Assembly: GCA_949295505.1 (NCBI GenBank)
Contig: CASFLH010000049.1
Coordinates: 1 to 40,173 of the forward strand
Direction: 5' to 3'
DNA from: an uncultured Spirochaetales bacterium
Lineage (GTDB): Bacteria; Spirochaetota; Spirochaetia; Sphaerochaetales; Sphaerochaetaceae
DNA length: 40,173 nt
The notes under the pieces were generated by a model. It saw only the letters and a list, made by a program, of their open reading frames with translations, was not told the DNA's origin and made no database searches. Numbering within the stretch: position 1 is the stretch's first letter; every line of letters starts with the position of its first letter. Made by a program: the position numbers and the translations under genes. Below are positions 31,886 through 39,502 of the stretch, piece after piece.

Positions 31886-33577
31886 TCATATTCCCATCTT
31901 CATCTTCATCTTTGACCAGGAATCCTTCAGCGTGACTGTCCTGTTGAACACAAGGTGCTCGGGAGATGAATCCCTGCTATCCGCCATGTAGTAGCCATTG
32001 CGGATGAACTGAAGGTACTCGCCAGGCTTTGCCGTCGCGGCCTCTTCCTCGATGATGGCCTCCGGGATGACAATGAGGGAATCCGGATTGAGGTCATCAA
32101 GGTAATTACCTGTCGCGGCTCCGGGGTTCTCGGCTTTGAAGAGCTTGTCATACTGCCTTACCTCAGCCTTGATTGAATGTTCTGCCGAAACCCAGTGGCT
32201 GGTGCCCTTGACCTTTCTGCCATCGGCTGTCGTGCCACCTTTCGACTCGGGATCGTAAGTGCAGTGCACGGCGGTTATGTTCCCATTCTCGTCCTTGTCG
32301 ACAGAGACAGCTGTCACATAATACGCATGCTTGAGCCTGATCTCATTGCCAGGATAGAGCCTGTGATATCCCTTCACCGGCACTTCCATGAAGTCTTCCC
32401 TCTCTATGAAGAGCTCTCTAGTGAAAGCCACCTTGTGAGTTCCCATTGATGGGTCCTCAGGATTGTTCTCAGCCTCAAAGTACTCGACCTGTCCTTCCGG
32501 ATAGTTGTCGATGATGATCTTCAGAGGATCGAGGACAGCCATTAGTCTCTTCGCCCTCTTGTTCAGGTCCTCTCGGACACAGAACTCCATCAGCGAATAG
32601 TCGACGACGGACTCAACCTTCGCAACTCCCACGCGCTGCACGAAATCCTTCATCGCCTCTGGTGAGTATCCTCTTCTGCGTACACCGGCGATGGTGGGCA
32701 TTCTCGGATCATCCCATCCGGAGACATAGTTGTTGTTCACGAGATAGAGCAGCTTGCGCTTAGACATCAGGAGGTAATTGATGTTCAGTCTCGCAAACTC
32801 ATACTGATGCGGAGCATGCTCGATGCCATCTATCGATGTTGCCCAGTCATAGGCTGGCCTGTGATCCTCGAACTCAAGGGTGCAGATCGAATGTGTTATT
32901 CCCTCAATGGCATCGGAGATGGGGTGGGTATAGTCGTACATCGGGTAGATGCACCATTTCCTGCCCGTGCGCGGATGCTCGGCATATTTGATTCTGTAGA
33001 GTGCGGGGTCGCGCATGTTGATATTAGGGCTTGCCATATCGATCTTTGCACGCAGAGTATACGCGCCTTCCGGGAACTCTCCGTTCTTCATCCTCATGAA
33101 AAGATCAAGATTCTCTTCAATCGGCCTGTCCCTGTCGGGTGAGTTCTTGCCAGGCTCCGTGAGTGTTCCACGGTATTCCTTCATCTGTTCCGGAGTAAGT
33201 GAATCGACGTATGCTTTCCCTTCCTTGATCAGTCTTACTGCGATATCAAAAAGCTGGTCATAGTAGTCTGAGGCATAGTATGTCTTCTCGCCCCAGTCGA
33301 AACCGAGCCAGTGTATGCAGTCCTTGATGGAGTCGATGTATTCCTGCTCTTCCTTTGCCGGGTTTGTGTCATCAAGCCTCAGATGGCATGTACCACCGTA
33401 TTTCTCAGCAAGCCCGAAATTGATGCATATTGCCTTGATATGTCCGATATGAAGATATCCATTCGGCTCCGGCGGGAAGCGTGTGATGATCTTGTTGTCA
33501 GGCACCCTTCCTGCTTTGAGGTCGTCCTCGATGATCTTCTCAATGAAATTGAGGGGTCGATCTTCCTTGTTTTCCAT
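31886..33577 (-). CDS. glnS: Glutaminyl-tRNA synthetase
   Basis: 563 residues, normal length for bacterial GlnRS. The class I signatures are FPPEPNGYLHIGH (HIGH at 43-46) and MSK at 271-273. Also present are the GlnRS-type HLRLDDTNP, the PTIAGVRRRGY segment and the C-terminal beta-barrel anticodon-binding part. It charges tRNA-Gln directly, so this organism need not use the GatCAB route for glutamine. The ATG at 33577 is preferred over the GTG at 33583 because the AAGGAAGG site is properly spaced only for it. Confidence 0.93.
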   Translation of the reverse strand: MENKEDRPLNFIEKIIEDDLKAGRVPDNKIITRFPPEPNGYLHIGHIKAICINFGLAEKYGGTCHLRLDDTNPAKEEQEYIDSIKDCIHWLGFDWGEKTYYASDYYDQLFDIAVRLIKEGKAYVDSLTPEQMKEYRGTLTEPGKNSPDRDRPIEENLDLFMRMKNGEFPEGAYTLRAKIDMASPNINMRDPALYRIKYAEHPRTGRKWCIYPMYDYTHPISDAIEGITHSICTLEFEDHRPAYDWATSIDGIEHAPHQYEFARLNINYLLMSKRKLLYLVNNNYVSGWDDPRMPTIAGVRRRGYSPEAMKDFVQRVGVAKVESVVDYSLMEFCVREDLNKRAKRLMAVLDPLKIIIDNYPEGQVEYFEAENNPEDPSMGTHKVAFTRELFIEREDFMEVPVKGYHRLYPGNEIRLKHAYYVTAVSVDKDENGNITAVHCTYDPESKGGTTADGRKVKGTSHWVSAEHSIKAEVRQYDKLFKAENPGAATGNYLDDLNPDSLIVIPEAIIEEEAATAKPGEYLQFIRNGYYMADSRDSSPEHLVFNRTVTLKDSWSKMKMKMGI

Positions 33578-33646
33578 TGTCACCTTCCTTCAGGTCTTCC
33601 ATAGGACCCTTTAGAGATGGTGGAAGTCTATCATAAAAAAGACGAT

Positions 33647-34063
33647 TTAGAATACCTCGAGCGATACATCTCCTTCACCTTTGACGGCAAGACCGAAGGA
33701 AGCGGAGCTCTGGAATGCCTCTTTTTCGATTGAGAGGATCTTCCCTCCTTCCGCATTGAGGAATGCAAGACGGCTGCCATTCTTCACCAGTTTGATGCTG
33801 CTGTGTCCTGGAGAGGGGATCTCGGTCCTGACGCCGCCGAATGAGATTGTTATCCGCTCGTTGCCGAAGACGATGTATTCATCGGGAGTGTGGAGAAGCA
33901 CGAAAGCGCTTCTGGCAGAAGATGATTGCGAGAGCATGATTTCCCCTTCTTTTCCTAGAAGGAAGAAGACGGCATGCGTTCCAGAGGAGCAGAATGAGAG
34001 CGAATGAAGCGTTGTCTTCACTCTTTCCGGCCGCGATATCCATACTGCCTTTTTCGTGTTCAT
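33647..34063 (-). CDS. Small protein of unknown function
   Basis: 138 residues from the ATG at 34063. It is strand-rich with short hydrophobic stretches (AFVLLHTPDEYIVFG, RLAFLNAEGGKIL), without a signal peptide or membrane segment. No motif recognised. The frame continues to 34099, but the ATG lies 6 bases after a perfect TATAAT. Divergent from the half-PfkB gene with only 54 bases between starts. Confidence 0.65.
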   Translation of the reverse strand: MNTKKAVWISRPERVKTTLHSLSFCSSGTHAVFFLLGKEGEIMLSQSSSARSAFVLLHTPDEYIVFGNERITISFGGVRTEIPSPGHSSIKLVKNGSRLAFLNAEGGKILSIEKEAFQSSASFGLAVKGEGDVSLEVF

Positions 34064-34069
34064 GCCTGG

Positions 34070-34075
34070 ATTATA
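34070..34075 (-). promoter_or_regulatory. Leaderless -10 of the 138-residue protein gene
   Basis: Perfect TATAAT on the minus strand, 6 bases before ATG. A -35 is weak (TGGTAT at 17 bases). Confidence 0.5.
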
Positions 34076-34081
34076 ACCTTC

Positions 34082-34110
34082 TTGCGCGAAGCATACCACA
34101 GGGGTAAACT
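34082..34110 (+). promoter_or_regulatory. Leaderless promoter of the half-PfkB gene
   Basis: TTGCGC, 17 bases, TAAACT, 7 bases, ATG; no Shine-Dalgarno. Confidence 0.42.
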
Positions 34111-34117
34111 CGATTCC

Positions 34118-34681
34118 ATGATAGCTGTAATCGGAGAGATGGCTGTCTCTTTCAGCAGAGATGGCGACAACTGGAGAAGGGATTATGCCGGGTTTGGCTA
34201 TGAATGGTGTAAAAGGCTGAAAGAAGAGGGGGAGGATGTTCTTCTTTTATCGGTGCTCCCTCATGGAAGAATCGGGCGGGAGATGGCAGATGAGCTTGTC
34301 AGGCTCGGTGTTGTTTTCGATCCTGATATGCATATGCCTCTGAATCCGGTCTTCTGCGTTGACGGCGAATGGTTCTTCCGCTCCTCCTCCGCTATTTCGC
34401 TCTCGTCGGAGAAGCTTTCCGACGCGTTCGCTTATTTCAGCGATATCAAAGCTGTTGTGATCTCTTCGGCACTTCTGTCGTACAATCCATCAGCCTCTGC
34501 TGTGCTGGATGCCGTCTCCTTCCTCTCTTCGCGGCCGAAGGTCGCTGTGGATGCATCTGTAGCCGGAAGTGCCATAGGGCAGGAGGAGATACTTAAGCGA
34601 ACCCTCAGTGAGTTCGCTGCCTGCATGCCTGATACGCTTATTGAGGAGAATAAGGAAAAGATACTCGCATTTGTCAGATGA
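34118..34681 (+). CDS. N-terminal half of a PfkB/ribokinase-family sugar kinase
   Basis: 187 residues, compared with about 300 in the family. It begins like a fructokinase (MIAVIGEMAVSFSRDGDNWR), then shows the substrate-lid pattern (FGYEWCKRLKEEGEDVLLLSVLPHGRIGREMADELVRLGV), and ends shortly after EENKEKI. The C-terminal half with the ATP-binding GxGD motif and catalytic Asp is absent, so it cannot be an ordinary kinase. The frame is otherwise intact. It may be a truncated relic or a binding-only protein. It overlaps the convergent HAD gene by 8 bases. The start upstream at 34004 lies inside the opposite gene and is rejected. Confidence 0.65.
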   Translation: MIAVIGEMAVSFSRDGDNWRRDYAGFGYEWCKRLKEEGEDVLLLSVLPHGRIGREMADELVRLGVVFDPDMHMPLNPVFCVDGEWFFRSSSAISLSSEKLSDAFAYFSDIKAVVISSALLSYNPSASAVLDAVSFLSSRPKVAVDASVAGSAIGQEEILKRTLSEFAACMPDTLIEENKEKILAFVR

Positions 34682-35480
34682 CACCGAAATGGCGCAGTGC
34701 GTAAGCGATCCCTTCTTCGTTGTTTGTGCGTGTGATGAACGCGGCGGCGTTCTTCGCTTTCTCTGAGCCGTTTTCCATCGCGATGCCAAGACCGGCCTTG
34801 CCAATCATTCCCTCATCGTTATCCCAGTCACCGAAGGCGATTGTCTCCTCAGTCTTGATGCCCAGATGGGCGGAAACGATGCTGAGAGCGTCGCTTTTGT
34901 CAGTATCCGGAGGAAGTATCTCGAAATTGTTCCAGCTGGATGCTATGACTTTCCCCTCGCTGCCGATGATCTCTTTCAGTTCCTGCAGCAGGTGTGCGTT
35001 CTTTTCCCTGTCGTTGTCCTTCGCAAGTATCTTGTATGGCCGTTCCCCTGTTTTCCTGAAAACTTCTTCCGGGTTTGAGATATCCATTCTGACACCTTCT
35101 CTCCCGCAGATTCTGGTCTGGAGGCTGAACCACTCATCATCAGCATCGATGGCATATTCCGTTTCGCAGAACGCGATGAGGGAGGAGACACGGCCTTTCA
35201 GGAATCGGGCGGCTTTTATGTATGCGTTCTCCCCGATTCTTTTCTCCCTGAGATAGGTTTCCCCGTCTTTTATGAGAGCTCCGTTGATCGCAGCGTAGAT
35301 GACGGGGATTCCGAGCTGTTCCTGCGCTCTCTGCATGCCGGTTATATAGCGCCCTGATGAAAGCACGATCCTGATACCGTTCGCATAGGATTCTCGTATT
35401 GCTTCTCTGGTTTCTTGCCCGATTGTCAGGTCATCCCTGAAAAGGGTTCCGTCTATATCCGTGAAGATGGCTTTGTACAT
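34674..35480 (-). CDS. HAD hydrolase of the Cof type (subfamily IIB)
   Basis: 268 residues. Motif I FTDIDGTLF, motif II LSSGR, and motif IV GDWDNDEGMIGKAGLGIAMENG, with a large C2 cap between them: the pattern of Cof/YidA sugar phosphatases. It dephosphorylates small phosphorylated sugars or cofactors; the substrate is not predictable. The ATG at 35480 fits motif I and sits 6 bases after TATCAT. The frame's extension to 35525 adds non-homologous residues. Confidence 0.85.
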   Translation of the reverse strand: MYKAIFTDIDGTLFRDDLTIGQETREAIRESYANGIRIVLSSGRYITGMQRAQEQLGIPVIYAAINGALIKDGETYLREKRIGENAYIKAARFLKGRVSSLIAFCETEYAIDADDEWFSLQTRICGREGVRMDISNPEEVFRKTGERPYKILAKDNDREKNAHLLQELKEIIGSEGKVIASSWNNFEILPPDTDKSDALSIVSAHLGIKTEETIAFGDWDNDEGMIGKAGLGIAMENGSEKAKNAAAFITRTNNEEGIAYALRHFGVI

Positions 35481-35486
35481 ATCCCG

Positions 35487-35492
35487 ATGATA
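35487..35492 (-). promoter_or_regulatory. Leaderless -10 of the Cof-type phosphatase gene
   Basis: TATCAT on the minus strand with 6 bases to ATG; weak TTCTCC as -35 at 17 bases. Confidence 0.42.
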
Positions 35493-35555
35493 TCGTGAGG
35501 AGCGGAAAGGGAGAAGTGGTTGCATGAAAAGTGAGGCTGTGTTACTTCTCAGACT

Positions 35556-36542
35556 GTGAGAATCCTCAGATTAGCGATAATACCGATCATCTTTGTGCTG
35601 GCATCCTGCTCTCAGAGCTGGGTTACAGACTCCCGCATCGCAATGGGTACGCTTGTGACTGTAACGCTTCCAGAAGAGAGCGAGGATGTCGCCGATGATA
35701 TTTTCTCTCTGATATACGGAATAGAGAGGGAAATATCATTCCATCTGGAGGATTCACTTATCTCCCAGGTGAATTCCGCCTCAGGCATCTGTCCCGTGGC
35801 CCTCCCCGATGATGTCTACGCTCTGGTGAAAGCCTCAGTGGAGATGGCTTATCAGACGGAAGGAGCTTTCAATCCCGCTCTGGGGCCTGTCACGGCGCTC
35901 TGGGCAATGGGCACGGAAGAAGCACGTATTCCTGAAAAAGAGGAGATAGCTGCCGCCCTGCCTCTGACTGACTATACAGCAATAGAGCTTTCAGACGAGG
36001 AGAGGTCGGTGTTCCTGCCTCTTCCCGGTATGGCGCTGGACCTTGGCGGGGTTGGCAAGGGGTATGCTGCTGACAAAGTGCGGGAGCTCCTGCAGGAAAG
36101 AGGCGTGGAGAGCGCTATTGTGAATATCGGGGGAAATGTCCTCGCATACGGCAACGGAGAAGGCGGAAGGGATTGGAAGATCGGGCTTCGCAATCCTTTC
36201 GGTGGAGGGAATTCCGCTTTTCGCAGCGTTGAGGCAGTGGATGCATGTGTGATCACATCAGGAGTCTACCAGCGCTACATCGAGAAAGACGGGGTTCGTT
36301 ACCATCATATCCTCAGCAGCCGCACAGGATACCCCGCAGATTCAGATATCGTCTCGGCTTCCATCATCTCTTCTTCCGGCACTCTTGGTGACATGCTCTC
36401 GACTGCCGTGCTGGCCTCGGGGTCCGAAAAGGCGATGAGTCTTGCCTCTGAGTATCCTGTCAGGTGCATCATTGTGCTCGACGACGGGTCAGTCTTCGAC
36501 TCTGATGGCCCTGATGGCAAGATAGCAGTCCCGGAGAAATGA
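35556..36542 (+). CDS. apbE: FAD:protein FMN transferase, lipoprotein
   Basis: 328 residues from a GTG start. A short lipoprotein signal (LAIIPIIFVLASC, lipid Cys at about 18) anchors it to the membrane on the periplasmic side. ApbE signatures follow: GALNPALGP-like AFNPALGPVTALW, ALDLGGVGKGYAADKV, the NIGGNV loop, YHHILSSRTGYP and the metal-binding TLGDMLSTAV. It attaches FMN to threonines of flavoproteins such as Rnf/Nqr subunits. No such subunit is in the window. Its last 54 bases overlap the convergent methyltransferase gene. No Shine-Dalgarno is seen; a poor -10 (TACTTC) is 7 bases away. Confidence 0.87.
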   Translation: MRILRLAIIPIIFVLASCSQSWVTDSRIAMGTLVTVTLPEESEDVADDIFSLIYGIEREISFHLEDSLISQVNSASGICPVALPDDVYALVKASVEMAYQTEGAFNPALGPVTALWAMGTEEARIPEKEEIAAALPLTDYTAIELSDEERSVFLPLPGMALDLGGVGKGYAADKVRELLQERGVESAIVNIGGNVLAYGNGEGGRDWKIGLRNPFGGGNSAFRSVEAVDACVITSGVYQRYIEKDGVRYHHILSSRTGYPADSDIVSASIISSSGTLGDMLSTAVLASGSEKAMSLASEYPVRCIIVLDDGSVFDSDGPDGKIAVPEK

Positions 36543-37265
36543 GTCTATTGGTTCAAAAGAGGTCCCGTCAGAGAAGAATCCCCGGATTGCAAAGCCGCTT
36601 TCCGTCAGTGTTCCGATGATTGTCTCCAGTGTGTGGGAGTATTCAACGGTGTCTCCTTTGCCGATCCTTCTTCTCAGCTCTTTCCCGGAAAGGCTTATCT
36701 CGTCGGAGAATGGGAGAGTGTATCTGATTCTCATCCGTCCCTTCGCAAGCTTCCTGTCATCGAAGATGTATAATGCGGGGTTGGCAATGCCGAAGATGTA
36801 ACTTCCTCCCGGTTTCAGTATTCTTGCCACTTCCGAATAGACCCTGGAGATGTCTCGGACGAAATTCAGTGATACAGGAGATACTACCGCATCGAAAGAT
36901 GAATCAGCGAAGAATGATAGGTCCTGCATGTCCATCTGATGAAGATCTGCCCGTAGCCCGTATTTCTCAAGCGCGATCCTGTCCTTTTCCAGCATGCCGC
37001 CGCTGATATCAGCGCACTCGGTGCGGCAGCCATATGCGGCGAGAATCGGTGTCTGCTGGCCGCCTCCACCGCCAAGGACAAGCACATGGGCACCTTTCAG
37101 CTTCTCAATCCAGGAAATGGGTACATGCTTGTCTATTGTCACCCTGATAGCAGGTTTCCCTGCCCGTGCCTCCCTGATTTCCTCTTCGCTTGCTATCTCT
37201 GCCCAGTGACTTCCGCCAGCGGCCTCGCCGTCCCATGCCCTGGCATTCACATCCGCTACATTCAT
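36489..37265 (-). CDS. SAM-dependent methyltransferase (Methyltransf_11 type)
   Basis: 258 residues. SAM-binding loop VLVLGGGGGQQTPILAAYG at about 62-80, acidic end of strand 2 ADISGGML, then SFDAVVSPVSLNFV and ILKPGGSYIFG. These are the features of small-molecule class I methyltransferases. Substrate unknown. Its C-terminal 18 codons are antisense to the apbE end. Confidence 0.8.
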   Translation of the reverse strand: MNVADVNARAWDGEAAGGSHWAEIASEEEIREARAGKPAIRVTIDKHVPISWIEKLKGAHVLVLGGGGGQQTPILAAYGCRTECADISGGMLEKDRIALEKYGLRADLHQMDMQDLSFFADSSFDAVVSPVSLNFVRDISRVYSEVARILKPGGSYIFGIANPALYIFDDRKLAKGRMRIRYTLPFSDEISLSGKELRRRIGKGDTVEYSHTLETIIGTLTESGFAIRGFFSDGTSFEPIDSFLRDCYLAIRAIRVED

Positions 37266-37271
37266 AAAAAG

Positions 37272-37300
37272 AGATTCTCATCGCTTCTATACGCTGTCAA
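37272..37300 (-). promoter_or_regulatory. Leaderless promoter of the methyltransferase gene
   Basis: On the minus strand a perfect TTGACA, 17 bases, GAATCT (poor -10), 6 bases, ATG. The spacing fits the window-wide pattern; no Shine-Dalgarno. Confidence 0.42.
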
Positions 37301-37329
37301 GGATAATGGAAGAGATGGCTGTAACGTGT

Positions 37330-37335
37330 TAGAAT
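37330..37335 (+). promoter_or_regulatory. Leaderless -10 of the membrane protein/aroH unit
   Basis: TAGAAT with 6 bases to the ATG at 37342; weak -35. Confidence 0.42.
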
Positions 37336-37341
37336 CCATGT

Positions 37342-37692
37342 ATGCTGGCATTCAGAAGGATCCTTGCATTCTCGTCACGTATACATTCATATCTGCTGGC
37401 GCTTTATTTCTTCTTCGCGCTGCTCTTTGTGCTGTTCCTCTACTTCCCTGTGAGCGAGGTCCTTATTTCATTTGTCACGCTTTCCCGGATGCTGCTTGGA
37501 TGGACTATTATCCTGGAGGGGATCTGGCTGATCTTCGCGTCAATTTACCAGTTCTTCTATTCGCATGTCCTTTGTCTGCAGCCGGTATTCATGACTTTGC
37601 TGAGGATGTCCGTCTATTTCATCATCTCGATTGTCCTGGATATCCTCAATACTGTCATCATTGAGGGATTCTCATTTGGAGGAGGGATCTGA
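37342..37692 (+). CDS. Small integral membrane protein
   Basis: 116 residues with three hydrophobic segments (about 18-36, 52-73 and 80-105) and a basic start. No family recognised. It is immediately followed by aroH with a one-base overlap (TGATG), so the two are cotranscribed, and it opens a three-gene unit. Function unknown. Confidence 0.68.
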   Translation: MLAFRRILAFSSRIHSYLLALYFFFALLFVLFLYFPVSEVLISFVTLSRMLLGWTIILEGIWLIFASIYQFFYSHVLCLQPVFMTLLRMSVYFIISIVLDILNTVIIEGFSFGGGI

Positions 37693-38075
37693 TGGAAGAG
37701 AATGTGTATGCGCTCAGAGGTGCTACAACGGTGTTGCATGATTCGCCCGCTGAGGTTGACGAGGCCGTGGGCGAGCTTATGTCGGAGATCTATAGGGAGA
37801 ACGGAATCGCCGATTCCGATTGCGCGTTCATCCTTTTCTCGCAGACAAGGGATATAAGGACCAGGAATGCGGCTGCCGCATGCCGCCAGTCAGGATATGG
37901 AACCCTTACGCCACTTTTCTGTGTCCAGGAGGCTGATATAGCGGGAGGATTGCCTCTTGCCATACGTGTGATGGTGCTTGTTAATCATAAGAAGGAAAAG
38001 GAGCCGAGAATGGTTTACCTGAGAGGTGCCTCATCGCTCCGTCCGGAATATAAGAAGGAGAATGAAAATGATTGA
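37692..38075 (+). CDS. aroH: Chorismate mutase, AroH type
   Basis: 127 residues, the length of the trimeric B. subtilis AroH. Matches at RGATTVLHDS, the middle CVQEADIAGGLPLAIRVMVLV, and the C-terminal VYLRGASSLRPE. It converts chorismate to prephenate, the substrate of the TyrA encoded at 22272. Start preceded by GGAGG within the upstream gene. Overlaps the aldose-epimerase gene by 8 bases. Confidence 0.88.
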   Translation: MEENVYALRGATTVLHDSPAEVDEAVGELMSEIYRENGIADSDCAFILFSQTRDIRTRNAAAACRQSGYGTLTPLFCVQEADIAGGLPLAIRVMVLVNHKKEKEPRMVYLRGASSLRPEYKKENEND

Positions 38076-38946
38076 AAGGATTGAGAACGGTCACTTCATA
38101 GCAGAAATCAATTCCCTGGGTGCACAGCTCTGCAGGATTTACTCAAAGGACAATGGGATAGAGTATCTCTGGAACGGGGATGAGACATATTGGAAGAAGC
38201 ATGCACCTGTGCTTTTCCCATTTGTAGGAAGACTGCATGAGGGCAAGTACAAATATGATGGCAACGTATATGACATGACGCTTCATGGCTTCTGCCAGCA
38301 GGCTGAGTTCAGTGTTGTCTCAAACGAAGGCGATGCCGTGACATTCCGCATTGAATCCGACGATGAGAGAAGGGCAATGTATCCTTTTGAGTTCGTATTC
38401 TCCGTAACATACCGTCTCACCGAGCATGGTGTTGATGAGGTTGCTGAGGTCAGGAATACAGGAAAGTCCGAGATGCTCTATGGCTTTGGCGGCCACCCCG
38501 GTTTCAATGTTCCTCTGGATGAAGGACTGGCGTTCGAGGATTACGCGGTAGTCTTCCCCGAAGCTGGGAAGATCGAGAGGCGCACATTCACTGATAACCA
38601 TCTCGATGCGGGGTCCTACGAGGACACGGATACTGTAAAGGATGGCCGCATGATGCTACATCATGATCTTTTCGATGATGACGCGGTTGTTCTCCATGGG
38701 ACAGGGGAGCGCGCCATACTCTGCAGCGAGAAGGGAAGCCATTCGGTAGAGGTCGTCTACAAGGGGGCCCCATATTGCGGCATATGGCATCCGATCAAGC
38801 GGGATGCCCCGTTTGTCTGCATAGAGCCATGGTGGACGCTGCCTGGCCGCGACGGGATGCTTGTTGATATCTCGGAAAGGGAGGACTTCATCCATCTTGC
38901 ACCAGGCAGGACAAACACTCATGTGATTGAGATGCTGTTCAAATAA
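38068..38946 (+). CDS. Aldose 1-epimerase family protein (LacX-like)
   Basis: 292 residues of galactose-mutarotase-like fold. Recognisable segments: ENGHFIAEINSLGAQL at the start, PVLFPFVGRL, the substrate-binding MTLHGFC with His, GFGGHPGFNVPL and FVCIEPWWTLPGRDG. It interconverts anomers of a hexose or sugar phosphate; members of the LacX branch often have unknown substrates. The ATG at 38068 has AAGGAG at the correct distance. Last gene before a strong hairpin. Confidence 0.86.
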   Translation: MIERIENGHFIAEINSLGAQLCRIYSKDNGIEYLWNGDETYWKKHAPVLFPFVGRLHEGKYKYDGNVYDMTLHGFCQQAEFSVVSNEGDAVTFRIESDDERRAMYPFEFVFSVTYRLTEHGVDEVAEVRNTGKSEMLYGFGGHPGFNVPLDEGLAFEDYAVVFPEAGKIERRTFTDNHLDAGSYEDTDTVKDGRMMLHHDLFDDDAVVLHGTGERAILCSEKGSHSVEVVYKGAPYCGIWHPIKRDAPFVCIEPWWTLPGRDGMLVDISEREDFIHLAPGRTNTHVIEMLFK

Positions 38947-38953
38947 AATATTT

Positions 38954-38987
38954 CCGGGGTACTTGACCAACGTGCCCCGGATGTTTT
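38954..38987 (+). terminator. Terminator after the aroH operon
   Basis: 9-bp stem CCGGGGTAC / GTGCCCCGG with a 9-base loop, then ATGTTTT. A possible tRNA promoter (TTGACC at 38963, TTTACT at 38985) overlaps it. Confidence 0.62.
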
Positions 38988-39016
38988 ACTCTCCACCTGT
39001 TGCAAAAATGCAGCTT

Positions 39017-39090
39017 GCCTCCTTAGCTCAGCTGGCCAGAGCACGTGACTTGTAATCTCGGGGTCGTTGGTTCGAATCCGACAGGGGGCT
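39017..39090 (+). tRNA. tRNA-Thr (anticodon TGT)
   Basis: 74 bases that fold as a cloverleaf: acceptor GCCTCCT / AGGGGGC with one G-T pair, D-arm AGCTC...GAGC, anticodon loop CTTGTAA (TGT), T-arm with GTTCGAAT, discriminator T. The CCA end is not encoded. The anticodon stem CGTGA / TCTCG has a T-T mismatch at the third pair. It stands alone. Confidence 0.9.
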
Positions 39091-39115
39091 GAAAACAGAC
39101 TAATCACAGAAGATG

Positions 39116-39145
39116 GAAACCCTGCTCCTCACGGAACGGGGTTTC
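39116..39145 (+). terminator. Hairpin after tRNA-Thr
   Basis: GAAACCC / GGGTTTC stem with a 16-base loop, 26 bases after the tRNA. It ends in TTC without a T run, so only a weak candidate terminator. Confidence 0.35.
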
Positions 39146-39217
39146 TTCGTAAGAGAGGACTGTCCCCGTGGTACTTGGTTGCCAATCATCAGTCAATGTG
39201 ATATAAGAGAAAAGGAT

Positions 39218-39245
39218 TTGACATTAATTTGCGAATCGTTAAAAT
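39218..39245 (+). promoter_or_regulatory. Promoter of the 56-residue protein gene
   Basis: Perfect TTGACA, 16 bases, TAAAAT. A start near 39252 leaves a ~30-base leader with GGAGG. One of the strongest promoters in the window. Confidence 0.6.
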
Positions 39246-39283
39246 CTGACGGATGGAAAGTCTATAGACCGGAGGAATGATAT

Positions 39284-39454
39284 ATGGCAGGAAACGTTTC
39301 AAAGAACGCACATCGTGAAGGTGCAAAGGTTCTTATGAGCAGATGGGGCGGCGCTATCAAGATGAAGAGCGTATTCGAGAATGGAAAGCTCCGCCACGTG
39401 GCATATTGCGAGAAGACTGGCAATACAGCACGCAAGCCAAAGGATCTGATGTAA
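39284..39454 (+). CDS. 56-residue basic protein of unknown function
   Basis: Starts MAGNVSKNAHREG, is rich in Lys, Arg and Gly (RWGGAIKMKSVFENGK), and ends KTGNTARKPKDLM. A GGAGG site 8 bases upstream, a consensus promoter and a perfect terminator frame it tightly, which argues for a real and probably highly expressed gene. Size, charge and setting next to a tRNA would suit a nucleic-acid- or ribosome-associated protein, but I do not recognise the family, and no such role is shown. Confidence 0.7.
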   Translation: MAGNVSKNAHREGAKVLMSRWGGAIKMKSVFENGKLRHVAYCEKTGNTARKPKDLM

Positions 39455-39463
39455 TCTCAGATA

Positions 39464-39502
39464 GGTCCATGTTATCGCATGGGCCATTTTCTTTCATTTT
39501 TT
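39464..39502 (+). terminator. Terminator between the 56-residue protein and lipoprotein genes
   Basis: 8-bp stem GGTCCATG / CATGGGCC (one G-T pair), loop TTATCG, then a long T-rich tract ending directly in the Shine-Dalgarno of the next gene. It may limit read-through to the lipoprotein. Confidence 0.75.

Noticed and set aside
33578..33646. Possible T-box or other riboswitch before glnS
   Set aside because: The leader is only some tens of bases and shows no T-box, specifier loop or terminator/antiterminator pair.
38919..39107. Minus-strand frame of 62 codons across the tRNA
   Set aside because: Its reading CRIRTNDPEI... is the familiar antisense translation of a tRNA gene, not a protein.
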